From BRHc4a sp049325055 (GTDB taxonomy: Bacteria; Bacillota; Desulfotomaculia; Desulfotomaculales; Desulfocucumaceae), in assembly GCA_049325055.1 (NCBI GenBank), contig JBMOPB010000011.1, positions 1 to 13,048 on the forward strand: a stretch of 13,048 nucleotides of DNA, in the 5' to 3' direction. Each line of letters opens with the position of its first letter. Within the stretch, counting starts at the first letter, position 1. The position numbers and the translations under genes are program-made. Under the pieces are notes generated by a model, which was given only the letters and a program-made list of their open reading frames with translations, ran no database searches and was not told where the DNA came from. Of this stretch, positions 1 through 6,544 are shown one piece after another.

Positions 1-160
1 AAGCTTTCTAGCTCTTACATTCTTACCCTTTTCCCCTGGTCCGGTTCTCAAACTTCGAGTTTCGAACCCCGGGAAACGGGGTCTGGCTTAATTTCGATCC
101 ATCTACACTGTTTAGTTTTCAAGGACCACGCTTACTGAACTTATTTCGTCAGCAGCATTT
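1..160 (-). other. rRNA operon 5' leader (16S lies beyond base 1)
   Basis: Read on the minus strand, this stretch lies downstream of three tandem promoters and contains the block CCTTGAAAACTAAACAG, which is typical of pre-16S leaders in Firmicutes. It also holds small hairpins, ACCCCG/CGGGGT at 66-82 and AAACT/AGTTT at 50-62, of the kind found in rRNA leaders. No protein-coding potential is visible. Mature 16S sequence is not reached, so the rRNA gene itself is inferred. The neighbouring lysS supports this, since in Bacillus subtilis lysS is followed by an rrn operon. Confidence 0.72.
116..128 (-). promoter_or_regulatory. boxA-like antitermination site in rRNA leader
   Basis: On the minus strand it reads TGGTCCTTGAAAA, close to the boxA element (TGCTCTTTGAAAA type) that nucleates the Nus antitermination complex on rRNA transcripts. 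It lies about 30-40 nt downstream of the expected start of promoter P1. The match is by eye. Confidence 0.6.
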
Positions 161-163
161 ATG

Positions 164-192
164 ATTTTAGCACAACGGCTTTTCGGTGTCAA
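164..192 (-). promoter_or_regulatory. rrn promoter P1 (sigma-A)
   Basis: The minus strand shows -35 TTGACA, a 17-bp spacer and -10 TAAAAT, preceded by TGC, which gives an extended -10. It is the promoter nearest to the rRNA leader. Transcription should start near 157. Confidence 0.8.
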
Positions 193-263
193 CTTCTATT
201 TCTACCTTATTTGGCCGTTTTTCTTTCCAAAATTCTGCCGGCCTCAACCGCCTGCAAGAAATC

Positions 264-292
264 ATTCTATCACTTCCGGCCTCTGCGGTCAA
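264..292 (-). promoter_or_regulatory. rrn promoter P2 (sigma-A)
   Basis: The minus strand shows -35 TTGACC, a 17-bp spacer and -10 TAGAAT preceded by TGA. It lies exactly 100 bp upstream of P1 and shares flanking sequence with P3. Confidence 0.75.
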
Positions 293-364
293 CAGTTACT
301 TTCTGCCAACCGCTTAGCCTTCCGTTTTTCGCCGTCGGCCGCTCACGGCTGCCGGCAAGAAGTT

Positions 365-393
365 ATTTTATCACTTCACCAGCAGGGAATCAA
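365..393 (-). promoter_or_regulatory. rrn promoter P3 (sigma-A)
   Basis: The minus strand shows -35 TTGATT, a 17-bp spacer and -10 TAAAAT preceded by TGA. It lies 101 bp upstream of P2, and its -35 is only about 22 bp beyond the lysS stop codon. Confidence 0.68.
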
Positions 394-415
394 CAGGTAT
401 TTTCTGCCGCCCCGG

Positions 416-1924
416 TCAGTCCTTGGGTTTCATCAGCGGAAACAGTATAACATCCCTGATTGAAGGGGATCCCGTAAGAAGCATGACCAGCCTGTCTATA
501 CCTATGCCCAGTCCTCCGGCCGGAGGCATGCCGTATTCCAGCGCGTTGACATAGTCCTCGTCCATCATATGTGCCTCATCGTCCCCGGACTTTCTCTTTT
601 CAACCTGTTTTAAGAACCTCGATTTCTGGTCTATGGGATCGTTAAGTTCCGAAAAGGCATTGGCCATCTCCCGGCCGTATATAAAAAGCTCAAACCTGTA
701 GGTCAGCCCTGTCTGATCCTTTTTCCTCTTGGCCAGGGGTGAAATCTCTATGGGATAATCCAGTACAAAAGTGGGTTGGATCAGGTTTGGCTCAACCTTT
801 TCCTCAAATACAGTGTTGAGTATATTTCCCCACGAGTCCGAAGGGCTGACTTCCAAGCCAATATCCCTGGCTGCCCTGTAGGCCTCCCCTTCCCCTTTGA
901 GTTTTTCAAAATCAAGCCCGCTATACTGCTTTACGGCCTCCAGCATGGGAATCCTCTTCCAGGGAGGAGTCAGGTCTATTTCAACCCCTTCATACAAAAC
1001 GGAGTTCATCCCCAGAACTTCCCCGGCCACTGTAAATATAAGATTTTCCGTAAGACTCATCATATCCTCGTAATCCGCAAAGGCCTGATAAAGCTCCAGC
1101 ATGGTAAACTCCGGGTTGTGCTTGGTGGAAATACCCTCGTTCCTGAAATTCCTGTTTATTTCAAACACCTTTTCAAAGCCGCCCACCAGAAGCCTTTTTA
1201 AATACAGTTCCGGGGCGATTCTCAGGTAAAGATTCATATCAAGGGCGTTGTGATGTGTAATAAAAGGCCTGGCGGTGGCTCCCCCGGCTATTGGATGCAT
1301 CATTGGGGTTTCCACTTCCAGAAAACCTTTCTTCTCCAGGTACCTTCTTATGGAATTGGTAATTTTGCTTCGCAGTACAAAGGTATTCTTGACCTCCGGG
1401 TTCACTATAAGGTCCACATACCTCTGGCGGTAGCGAAGCTCCACGTCCTTTAGTCCGTGCCACTTTTCCGGCAGGGGGCGCAAGGATTTGGAAAGAAGCA
1501 CAAATTCTTCCACCTCTACGGTTACCTCACCCATGCGGGTTTTAAAAACCTTTCCCCTGGCCCCTATGATATCCCCGATATCCAGTTTGCGGAAAAAGTC
1601 ATAGTCATCCGATCCAACACCGTCAAGCCGCACATATACCTGTATTTGCCCGGACATGTCCTGTATATGGGCAAAGCTGGCCTTTCCCATCACTCTTTTG
1701 GCCATAATTCGCCCGGCGACACTGACAACCCTGCCCTCAAAACCACCGTAATTGTCTGTAACCTCCTGGGCAAGGTTTGTTCTTATGTATTTGCCCCCAT
1801 AGGGTTCAATGTTCTTTTCCTTCAATTCGGCCAGCTTTTCACGCCTGACCTTCATTAATTCGTTAAGATCTTCCTGATCCTGCAGTGATGAAATGCTTTC
1901 ACCTTCGCGTATATCGCCCGACAT
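416..1924 (-). CDS. lysS: Lysyl-tRNA synthetase, class II
   Basis: It charges tRNA-Lys with lysine using ATP in the cytoplasm. The 502-residue length is normal for the bacterial class II enzyme. An N-terminal OB fold for anticodon binding lies around residues 63-145 (VVSVAGRIMAKRVMGKASF). The class II core follows: motif 1 near 195-215 (FLEVETPMMHPIAGGA), motif 2 at 259-277 (NFRNEGISTKHNPEFTMLE) and motif 3 at 466-485 (MPPAGGLGIGIDRLVMLL), whose arginine contacts ATP. The ATG start has GGAGG nine bases upstream. A later Met at residue 24 has no better support. The gene lies between the greA terminator and the rrn promoters, and no terminator is visible after its stop, so its mRNA may run into the rRNA leader. 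No T-box is visible upstream. The product is certain. Confidence 0.98.
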   Translation of the reverse strand: MSGDIREGESISSLQDQEDLNELMKVRREKLAELKEKNIEPYGGKYIRTNLAQEVTDNYGGFEGRVVSVAGRIMAKRVMGKASFAHIQDMSGQIQVYVRLDGVGSDDYDFFRKLDIGDIIGARGKVFKTRMGEVTVEVEEFVLLSKSLRPLPEKWHGLKDVELRYRQRYVDLIVNPEVKNTFVLRSKITNSIRRYLEKKGFLEVETPMMHPIAGGATARPFITHHNALDMNLYLRIAPELYLKRLLVGGFEKVFEINRNFRNEGISTKHNPEFTMLELYQAFADYEDMMSLTENLIFTVAGEVLGMNSVLYEGVEIDLTPPWKRIPMLEAVKQYSGLDFEKLKGEGEAYRAARDIGLEVSPSDSWGNILNTVFEEKVEPNLIQPTFVLDYPIEISPLAKRKKDQTGLTYRFELFIYGREMANAFSELNDPIDQKSRFLKQVEKRKSGDDEAHMMDEDYVNALEYGMPPAGGLGIGIDRLVMLLTGSPSIRDVILFPLMKPKD

Positions 1925-1966
1925 ACTGTAAATCCTCCGAAAAAGTCCGTATAAAGGCCTTCATAT

Positions 1967-1975
1967 ATTTTATCA
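1967..1975 (-). promoter_or_regulatory. Possible lysS promoter, extended -10
   Basis: The minus strand reads TGATAAAAT, an extended -10 element, between the greA terminator and the lysS start. A TTGAAC hexamer lies upstream but at 20 bp spacing, so the -35 is poor. The need for a promoter after the terminator supports it. Confidence 0.4.
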
Positions 1976-2000
1976 GGTCATTACGGGCGGCAGTTCAAAC

Positions 2001-2023
2001 AAAAAAAGGCTTGTACACAAACC
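2001..2023 (-). terminator. Rho-independent terminator after greA
   Basis: The minus strand reads GGTTTGT-GT-ACAAGCC followed by seven T. The stem has six to seven pairs including one G-U. It lies about 70 bases beyond the greA stop and separates greA from lysS. Confidence 0.72.
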
Positions 2024-2095
2024 CTTAACCACACCAACAACCTGAATTTTCAGTCGGCCTCGGGAGTCTTTAATTTCTTTTTATCTGGATACGTT

Positions 2096-2572
2096 TTATT
2101 TGAGAATATCCATAATTTGATATTTCAAAACTCCGGCCGGCACCGTTACCTCCACCACATTTCCCTTGGCTTTTCCCAGTATGGCTTTCCCCACCGGAGA
2201 TTCGTTGGAAATCTTGTTGTTCCCGGGATCCGCTTCCAGGGATCCAACGATGGTGTACTCCACCACTTCATCATACTCAAGATCCCTGAGCATCACCGTT
2301 GACCCCAGTGAAACCTCTTCGGTGCCGATATTCTCATCGTCAATAATTTTGGCGTTGCGGAGCATTTTTTCAAGGGTAAGGATCCTGCCTTCAATCCACG
2401 CCTGCTCGTTCTTGGCATCCTCATACTCCGAATTTTCACTGATATCGCCAAACTCTATGGCCTGCTTTATACGCTCAGCAACGTCCCTCCGCTTTACCGA
2501 CTTGTACTGCTCCAACTCCTTCTCGAGCTTTTTCAGCCCCTCTACCGTAAGCAGGACCTCTTTTTCTCTCAT
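2096..2572 (-). CDS. greA: Transcription elongation factor GreA
   Basis: GreA enters the secondary channel of stalled RNA polymerase and stimulates cleavage of the backtracked transcript 3' end. At 158 residues it has the family's usual length. The N-terminal coiled coil covers about residues 1-75. Its tip carries FGDISENSEYEDAKNEQ, where D43 and E46 are the acidic residues that act at the polymerase active site. The C-terminal FKBP-like domain ends with the typical ISNESPVGKAILGKAKGN (120-138) and VPAG. The ATG start has AGGAG six bases upstream. The gene stands alone, with two candidate promoters, a leader of nearly 200 bases holding a 12-bp hairpin, and its own terminator. In many Clostridia greA sits between dus and lysS, as here apart from one inserted gene. 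Confidence 0.98.
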   Translation of the reverse strand: MREKEVLLTVEGLKKLEKELEQYKSVKRRDVAERIKQAIEFGDISENSEYEDAKNEQAWIEGRILTLEKMLRNAKIIDDENIGTEEVSLGSTVMLRDLEYDEVVEYTIVGSLEADPGNNKISNESPVGKAILGKAKGNVVEVTVPAGVLKYQIMDILK

Positions 2573-2598
2573 ATGCTTCTCCTCATCATAACTGTTAT

Positions 2599-2628
2599 TA
2601 TTTATCAGCCCGGAAACAAACCAGTCAA
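2599..2628 (-). promoter_or_regulatory. Candidate proximal greA promoter
   Basis: The minus strand shows -35 TTGACT, an 18-bp spacer and -10 TAAATA preceded by TGA. It would give a leader of about 20 bases that skips the upstream hairpin. The -10 is weaker than that of the distal promoter. Confidence 0.45.
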
Positions 2629-2720
2629 AACTTACAAAACAGTATATGTTCTTTGCGCGATAATATTAATAAAAAAAGCAGGGTAAATCAGGCAGGGAAA
2701 AGACCCCCATACTACAGTTA

Positions 2721-2749
2721 AGCACTGCAAGGCAAACCCTTGCAGTGCT
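2721..2749 (-). promoter_or_regulatory. Perfect 12-bp hairpin in greA leader
   Basis: Arms AGCACTGCAAGG and CCTTGCAGTGCT are perfect complements around a 5-base loop. It starts about 20 bases after the predicted start from the distal promoter and about 50 bases past the stop of the upstream oxidoreductase gene. No U-run follows directly, so it is not a standard terminator. A run of seven T occurs later at 2671-2677. Confidence 0.7.
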
Positions 2750-2774
2750 ATGTATTTTACCTGACCTTCAAAAC

Positions 2775-2803
2775 ATTATAAGAAGTGTTACCAACTTTGT
2801 CAA
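2775..2803 (-). promoter_or_regulatory. Distal greA promoter, consensus sigma-A
   Basis: The minus strand shows TTGACA, 17 bp and TATAAT, identical to consensus at all twelve positions. The -35 overlaps the stop codon of the upstream oxidoreductase gene. The expected start is near 2768. Confidence 0.85.
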
Positions 2804-3879
2804 GGTATTGCAGCCTCGCTAAATCCGTTTTTCCGGGCGGTTAATTTTATTCTTTCAACATCCCGTTGTGTAATGACTTCTTTGTGTCCTTTTATTCCGG
2901 CCATTTTAAAACCGTGCTTGTCAGCCAGGGAAGCAATTTTTTTAACCTTTTCTAAACTGACCCCGTACCCTGTGATGTTCCCGGCGGTTCCTTCCAGGGC
3001 CATTATCATTGCCTCGGCCATTTGCGCACAGATCATCCCCGGAGGGTATCGGGGATCAGAATGACAGATTCTGCTTCCGGGAAAACTCACCAGACCACCC
3101 TCAACCACAAGAACATCATCCCTAATCTCAGCAATACTTTGACTTAAAAGGCATGTCCCGGTCAGGACACAAACTACTGATCCCGGGACAAAATCCTCCG
3201 TCCCTACAACACCGGCCCCCGGACCCGCAATCACTATCCGGGCTGATTGCAGTTCGCTTTTGGCATCCCGGCAAATCCTGGCCGACAGGCCGCTGTGGTA
3301 AAGCACTTTTTCTGCCAGTTCCTTCAGTTTTCCTTTTTCTTTGTCCACCAGAGTCATCCGTGACACCCTGGAGGAAAGCATCACTGCGCAAGTACTCTCA
3401 ACCTGCCCTGCAGCCCCCAGAATCACCACACTGCTTTTCTTAAGATCGTATCCCATCAAGGCAGCGGCTTCTCCAATGGCTTCGATGCTTATGGCTACGG
3501 TGTAATTCATTCCGCTGGTCACCGCAATTTTAAAATTTGCCGGGTCGATCCCCACCCTCTCGGCCACCGGCGTCAGCCCCCCCAGGCCTATCACACCGGC
3601 TCCCAGTTTTTCGGCCAGACTTATGGCCCTGAAAATGCGATCCGATATGCTGATTGCGGATAAGCTGCTCATCTGCCTTAAGGTCAGGGGAACGGCGATC
3701 TTAAATCCCTCGGCCCTGCCACTGGAGGACTCTATACCAGCAATATCCGACAGCTTGAAGGGCGGCGCATAACCTGCAGCCTTTTCAACAAGCCAACCCG
3801 GCAGATACCTGGCCATGGGGAACCTGCGGGCGATGTCGCCGGCCCCCAGGGGATGGACGATAAAAGCGAATTTGCCCAA
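2800..3879 (-). CDS. NAD(P)-binding oxidoreductase, acyl-ACP reductase-like (COG5322 type)
   Basis: The whole 359-residue protein follows the layout I remember for cyanobacterial long-chain acyl-ACP reductase (AAR), which makes fatty aldehydes from acyl-ACP. Matching features are an N-terminal segment FIVHPLG with a conserved APP (38-40), an LGG turn (99-101), a TSGMNYT stretch (121-127) like the TTGNTHT of AAR, a Rossmann loop VVILGAAGQVES (151-162), EGG (260-262), and the C-terminal CAQMAEAMIMALEG (284-297) plus KHGF (321-324). AAR carries its acyl-accepting cysteine in that C-terminal helix. Here the cysteine (C284) sits two residues earlier in an ungapped comparison. The start is TTG, with AAAGGGGGTG six bases upstream. 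The first ATG would be at residue 22 and would cut off conserved sequence. It stands alone between terminator and promoter elements. The substrate is unproven. It could instead be a related dehydrogenase of unknown substrate. Confidence 0.9.
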   Translation of the reverse strand: MGKFAFIVHPLGAGDIARRFPMARYLPGWLVEKAAGYAPPFKLSDIAGIESSSGRAEGFKIAVPLTLRQMSSLSAISISDRIFRAISLAEKLGAGVIGLGGLTPVAERVGIDPANFKIAVTSGMNYTVAISIEAIGEAAALMGYDLKKSSVVILGAAGQVESTCAVMLSSRVSRMTLVDKEKGKLKELAEKVLYHSGLSARICRDAKSELQSARIVIAGPGAGVVGTEDFVPGSVVCVLTGTCLLSQSIAEIRDDVLVVEGGLVSFPGSRICHSDPRYPPGMICAQMAEAMIMALEGTAGNITGYGVSLEKVKKIASLADKHGFKMAGIKGHKEVITQRDVERIKLTARKNGFSEAAIP

Positions 3880-3898
3880 AGATCACACCCCCTTTGTC

Positions 3899-3924
3899 TT
3901 ACTGAACAGTAAATCCGATTACTG
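3899..3924. promoter_or_regulatory. Alternating CAGTAA/TTACTG half-sites
   Basis: The plus strand reads TTACTG, 2 bases, CAGTAA, 6 bases, TTACTG. The middle half-site can pair with either neighbour. The array lies 20-45 bases upstream of the oxidoreductase start and just downstream of a weak candidate promoter, so it could be an operator or a pair of alternative small hairpins in the mRNA leader. Confidence 0.5.
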
Positions 3925-3940
3925 TAAGCACATTTTCCTA

Positions 3941-3970
3941 TATTTACCGGTATGCGTTCAGTGCCGGCAA
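3941..3970 (-). promoter_or_regulatory. Weak candidate promoter for the oxidoreductase gene
   Basis: The minus strand shows TTGCCG, 18 bp and TAAATA. The hexamers are poor, but the place is right: after the dusB terminator and before the half-site array. Confidence 0.35.
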
Positions 3971-3987
3971 AATACCTCCAACCGGTT

Positions 3988-4025
3988 AAAAATTAAAAAT
4001 CCCCGGCCAAGACGCCCCGCCGGAG
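3988..4025 (-). terminator. Rho-independent terminator after dusB
   Basis: The minus strand gives CTCCGGC, an 11-base loop and GCCGGGG (seven pairs, one U-G), followed by ATTTTTAATTTTT. It begins two bases after the dusB stop. Confidence 0.65.
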
Positions 4026-4026
4026 A

Positions 4027-4998
4027 TTAAACCGCCGTCCCGGCGGTCTCAAGCCGCATTATAATCTCTATCATTTCCTCCTTTAACCGGGCGCTGTTTA
4101 ACTCCTGCCTGACCCTGGCCGCCCCCCTAATCCCTTTTAAGTACCAGGCCGAATGTTTGCGCATTTCCAGTATGCCGGTGTGCTCTCCCTTAAACTCTAC
4201 CAGCAGGTCCAGGTGCCTTAAGGCCGTGGTAATCCTCTCCCGGGCCGTGACCGGGGGAAGTTTTTCCCCTGTACGCAGGTAATGGATAATCTCCTTAAAA
4301 ATCCACGGGTTGCCCATAGCGGCCCGGCCCACCATCACCCCGTCGCAGCCTGTTTCCTCCATCATTTGCCGGGCGTCCTCCGGGCTTCTGATATCGCCAT
4401 TGCCTATCACCGGGATACTTACAGCATTTTTAACCTCCCTGATAATGTTCCAGTCCGCTCTGCCACTATAAAACTGGGACCTGGTCCTCCCGTGAACGGT
4501 CACGGCCGATACTCCAGCCTTCTCCATCAGGACGGCCATCTCCACAGCATTGACACTATCCTCGTCCCAGCCCTTTCTCATCTTTACAGTTACCGGAAGA
4601 TCCACCGCCGATACCACGGCCCTGGCAATCTCATAGGCCAGCCGGGGGTTCCTCATCAGTGCCGATCCCTCTCCGTTTTTTACTATTTTGGGAGTGGGGC
4701 AGCCCATATTAATGTCTATCAGTTCAGGCCCCCTGGCAGCAACCAGCCTGGCCGCCTCTTCCATGTATCCGGGATTGGACCCGAAAATCTGCACACTGAG
4801 AGGCCCCGGCTCCCCCTCAATATTAAGTATGGTATTGGTCCGTGTGTTGCCGTAAATTAAGGCCTGGTCGCTTACCATTTCGGTACAGACCAGGCCGCAA
4901 CCGGATTCCCTTGCCAGTACCCGGAAAGCCCTGTCGGTGACTCCAGCCATGGGAGCCGCAATAACCGGGTTATCCAACCTCACACCGGCGATATGCAT
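4027..4998 (-). CDS. dusB: tRNA-dihydrouridine synthase
   Basis: An FMN enzyme that reduces specific uridines in tRNA to dihydrouridine with NADPH. The protein of 323 residues has the TIM-barrel start PVIAAPMAGVTDRAFR (11-26) and the catalytic cysteine C100 in DINMGCPTPKIVKNGEGSAL. It also has the FMN-contacting K139, VHGRTRSQFYSG (168-179) with H169, NGDI (200-203) and GRAAMGNPW (224-232). The C-terminal helical domain binds tRNA. The ATG start lies six bases after the coaX stop, and its ribosome site AGGGA overlaps the coaX end, so the two are cotranscribed and perhaps translationally coupled. The DusB subgroup is inferred from Firmicute context. The uridine position modified cannot be read from sequence. 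Confidence 0.96.
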   Translation of the reverse strand: MHIAGVRLDNPVIAAPMAGVTDRAFRVLARESGCGLVCTEMVSDQALIYGNTRTNTILNIEGEPGPLSVQIFGSNPGYMEEAARLVAARGPELIDINMGCPTPKIVKNGEGSALMRNPRLAYEIARAVVSAVDLPVTVKMRKGWDEDSVNAVEMAVLMEKAGVSAVTVHGRTRSQFYSGRADWNIIREVKNAVSIPVIGNGDIRSPEDARQMMEETGCDGVMVGRAAMGNPWIFKEIIHYLRTGEKLPPVTARERITTALRHLDLLVEFKGEHTGILEMRKHSAWYLKGIRGAARVRQELNSARLKEEMIEIIMRLETAGTAV

Positions 4999-5004
4999 AT
5001 ACTG

Positions 5005-5772
5005 TTATCCCTGGTTCCTTTCATAAATGACTCTCAAACCCGTAAGGGTAAGCAAAGGGTCCACCCTGTCTATGGTCTGCGATTCCTGGGCTATAAGCTC
5101 AGCCAGCCCTCCGGTGGCCACGACCATCGGATTGCCTGTAAACTCTTTTTTCATTCGGGCAACGATTGCGTCCACCTGCCCGGCAAATCCGTAAACAATG
5201 CCTGACTGCATGCTGTTGACGGTGTTTTTGCCAATTACTGCCGGGGGCTTGACCAACTCCACCCTTGGAAGCTTTGCAGCCCTGGCAAACAAAGCCTCGG
5301 TGGAGATACCTATCCCGGGCGCGATGGCACCCCCCAGGTATTCCCCCTTGGCGGTTATGGCGCAAAAGGTTGTTGCAGTGCCGAAGTCCACTATAATCAG
5401 CGGGCCTCCGTATAATTCATATCCCGCTATGGCGTTAACTATACGGTCGGCTCCCACTTCACGGGGGTTATCGTATTTAATCTGAAGCCCGGTCTTTATT
5501 CCGGGTCCCACCACCAGGGGCGGAAAGCCGAAATACTTTTTGGACATGACGTCCAGCGTTGTCATCAGGGGGGGCACCACGGACGAAATAACTATTGCCT
5601 TTATATTTTTTAAAGACAGTCCGGATTCATTAAAAAGCGCCCTCAGCAGCACGGCATACTCATCGGCGGTACGTTGCGTGGCCGTGGAGACACGCCAGTG
5701 TTCCAGAAGGTTCTTTCCTTCGTAGACCCCCAGCACTATGTTAGTGTTGCCTATGTCAAATACCAGTATCAT
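5005..5772 (-). CDS. coaX: Type III pantothenate kinase
   Basis: It phosphorylates pantothenate, the first step of CoA synthesis. The type III form is not inhibited by CoA feedback and needs a monovalent cation. With the start at 5772 the protein has 255 residues, the normal length. ASKHA-fold motifs are DIGNTN (6-11, with D6), the substrate loop PREVGADRIVNAIA (103-116, with D109) and the phosphate loop DFGTATTF (129-136). The open frame continues upstream to an ATG at 5865, but those 31 extra residues are not family sequence and that ATG lies upstream of the predicted transcript start. The chosen ATG has GGGGGG seven bases upstream. It leads the coaX-dusB unit. It uses the pantothenate made with panC and panD, encoded a few kilobases upstream. 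Confidence 0.97.
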   Translation of the reverse strand: MILVFDIGNTNIVLGVYEGKNLLEHWRVSTATQRTADEYAVLLRALFNESGLSLKNIKAIVISSVVPPLMTTLDVMSKKYFGFPPLVVGPGIKTGLQIKYDNPREVGADRIVNAIAGYELYGGPLIIVDFGTATTFCAITAKGEYLGGAIAPGIGISTEALFARAAKLPRVELVKPPAVIGKNTVNSMQSGIVYGFAGQVDAIVARMKKEFTGNPMVVATGGLAELIAQESQTIDRVDPLLTLTGLRVIYERNQG

Positions 5773-5855
5773 TGTTAAGCCCCCCGCCAAAAAAAGAATT
5801 AAACAAAAGACCGCCATAAAATTAAAGCCCAACATCTCATGACGGCCCTTAAGCA

Positions 5856-5884
5856 ATTTTATCAAAGGCGGTGCTTATCTGCAA
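5856..5884 (-). promoter_or_regulatory. coaX-dusB promoter (sigma-A)
   Basis: The minus strand shows TTGCAG, 17 bp and TAAAAT, with TGA before the -10. The expected start near 5849 leaves a leader of about 77 bases before the coaX ATG and supports the shorter coaX reading frame. Confidence 0.7.
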
Positions 5885-5917
5885 CAAAATAAGCCATTCA
5901 GTATATACATAAATCTG

Positions 5918-6499
5918 CTATTTTACCCCGGCCGCAGTTTTAACACGCCTTACAACAGCCATGGCAAGGAATGACGCCAGAACCCCTTTTAAAAGGTCAA
6001 AGACTATAAAAGGAGCAAATCCGATCTGGATAACCTTTAATACGGGAAAAGTTTTCCCCACGTAAAAATTAAGTATTACATAAAGATATGGCAGTCCCGC
6101 CAGGTAAATTGCCGCGATCCCTCCCAGCGAGGCCAGAAGGTACCTGATAATTCCCGGATTACCCTGGGACGGCAGCATTTTTCCCGTTACGTATGCCCCC
6201 AGTATAAAGCCGATAAGGTACCCGAAGGTGGGCTGCAGCACATACGCGGGCCCTCCGAAGGGAGGCTTTTCAAAGACCGGCAGACCCAAAAGCCCCATTA
6301 CAACATAAACTGCCATGCTAAGAGCACCCAGGCGGGGTCCCAGGAGCATCCCCGCCAAAAGTACGATTAGAGGAACAAGGCTGAAAGGAACATGATAAAA
6401 GGGAATCACAATGATGCTGAACCGGGACATAATGGCTGCCACCGCAGTCAGTGCGGCAAACATGGCAACCAGGGTAATATCTTTGGCAGTGAGTTTCAC
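5918..6499 (-). CDS. bioY: Biotin transporter BioY (ECF S component)
   Basis: A membrane protein that binds biotin and delivers it into the cell, usually with the shared energy-coupling module EcfA/A'/T, which is not in this window. The 193 residues form about six hydrophobic segments: roughly 8-32, 37-54, 56-75, 88-108, 118-145 and 158-184. The family signature region GGPAYVLQPTFGYLIGF (82-98) is present, as is GLLGLPVF (69-76). The start is GTG, with AAGGAGG seven bases upstream, an excellent ribosome site. The promoter is overlain by a BirA operator, so uptake should be shut off when biotin is plentiful. No bioA/B/D/F genes are nearby, which suggests but does not prove reliance on external biotin. 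The gene follows birA in the same direction. Confidence 0.96.
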   Translation of the reverse strand: MKLTAKDITLVAMFAALTAVAAIMSRFSIIVIPFYHVPFSLVPLIVLLAGMLLGPRLGALSMAVYVVMGLLGLPVFEKPPFGGPAYVLQPTFGYLIGFILGAYVTGKMLPSQGNPGIIRYLLASLGGIAAIYLAGLPYLYVILNFYVGKTFPVLKVIQIGFAPFIVFDLLKGVLASFLAMAVVRRVKTAAGVK

Positions 6500-6544
6500 A
6501 AAAACGCCTCCTTGTAAATAGCTTATCCTGAAGACCTTCGGGGT

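Larger units (their letters stand above)
254..408 (-). repeat. Duplicated promoter module (P2 and P3 copies)
   Basis: Two blocks repeat at an offset of 101 bp. Bases 254-277 match 355-378 at 20 of 24 positions (the -10 region and downstream), and 287-307 match 388-408 at 17 of 21 positions (the -35 and upstream). The P1 module at 164-207 is a more diverged third copy. This points to duplication of a promoter unit rather than three unrelated promoters. Confidence 0.65.

Noticed and set aside
161..463. Plus-strand open frames across the rrn promoter region
   Set aside because: They overlap three promoter copies and the lysS end, and show no domain or ribosome site that I could support.
1925..2000. 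T-box riboswitch in front of lysS
   Set aside because: Fewer than 80 bases separate the greA terminator from lysS, and the T-box core (AGGGTGGAACCGCG type) is absent.
4282..4860. Plus-strand open frame of 192 codons opposite dusB
   Set aside because: Antisense to a complete dusB, with low-quality composition (many His and Pro) and no domain.
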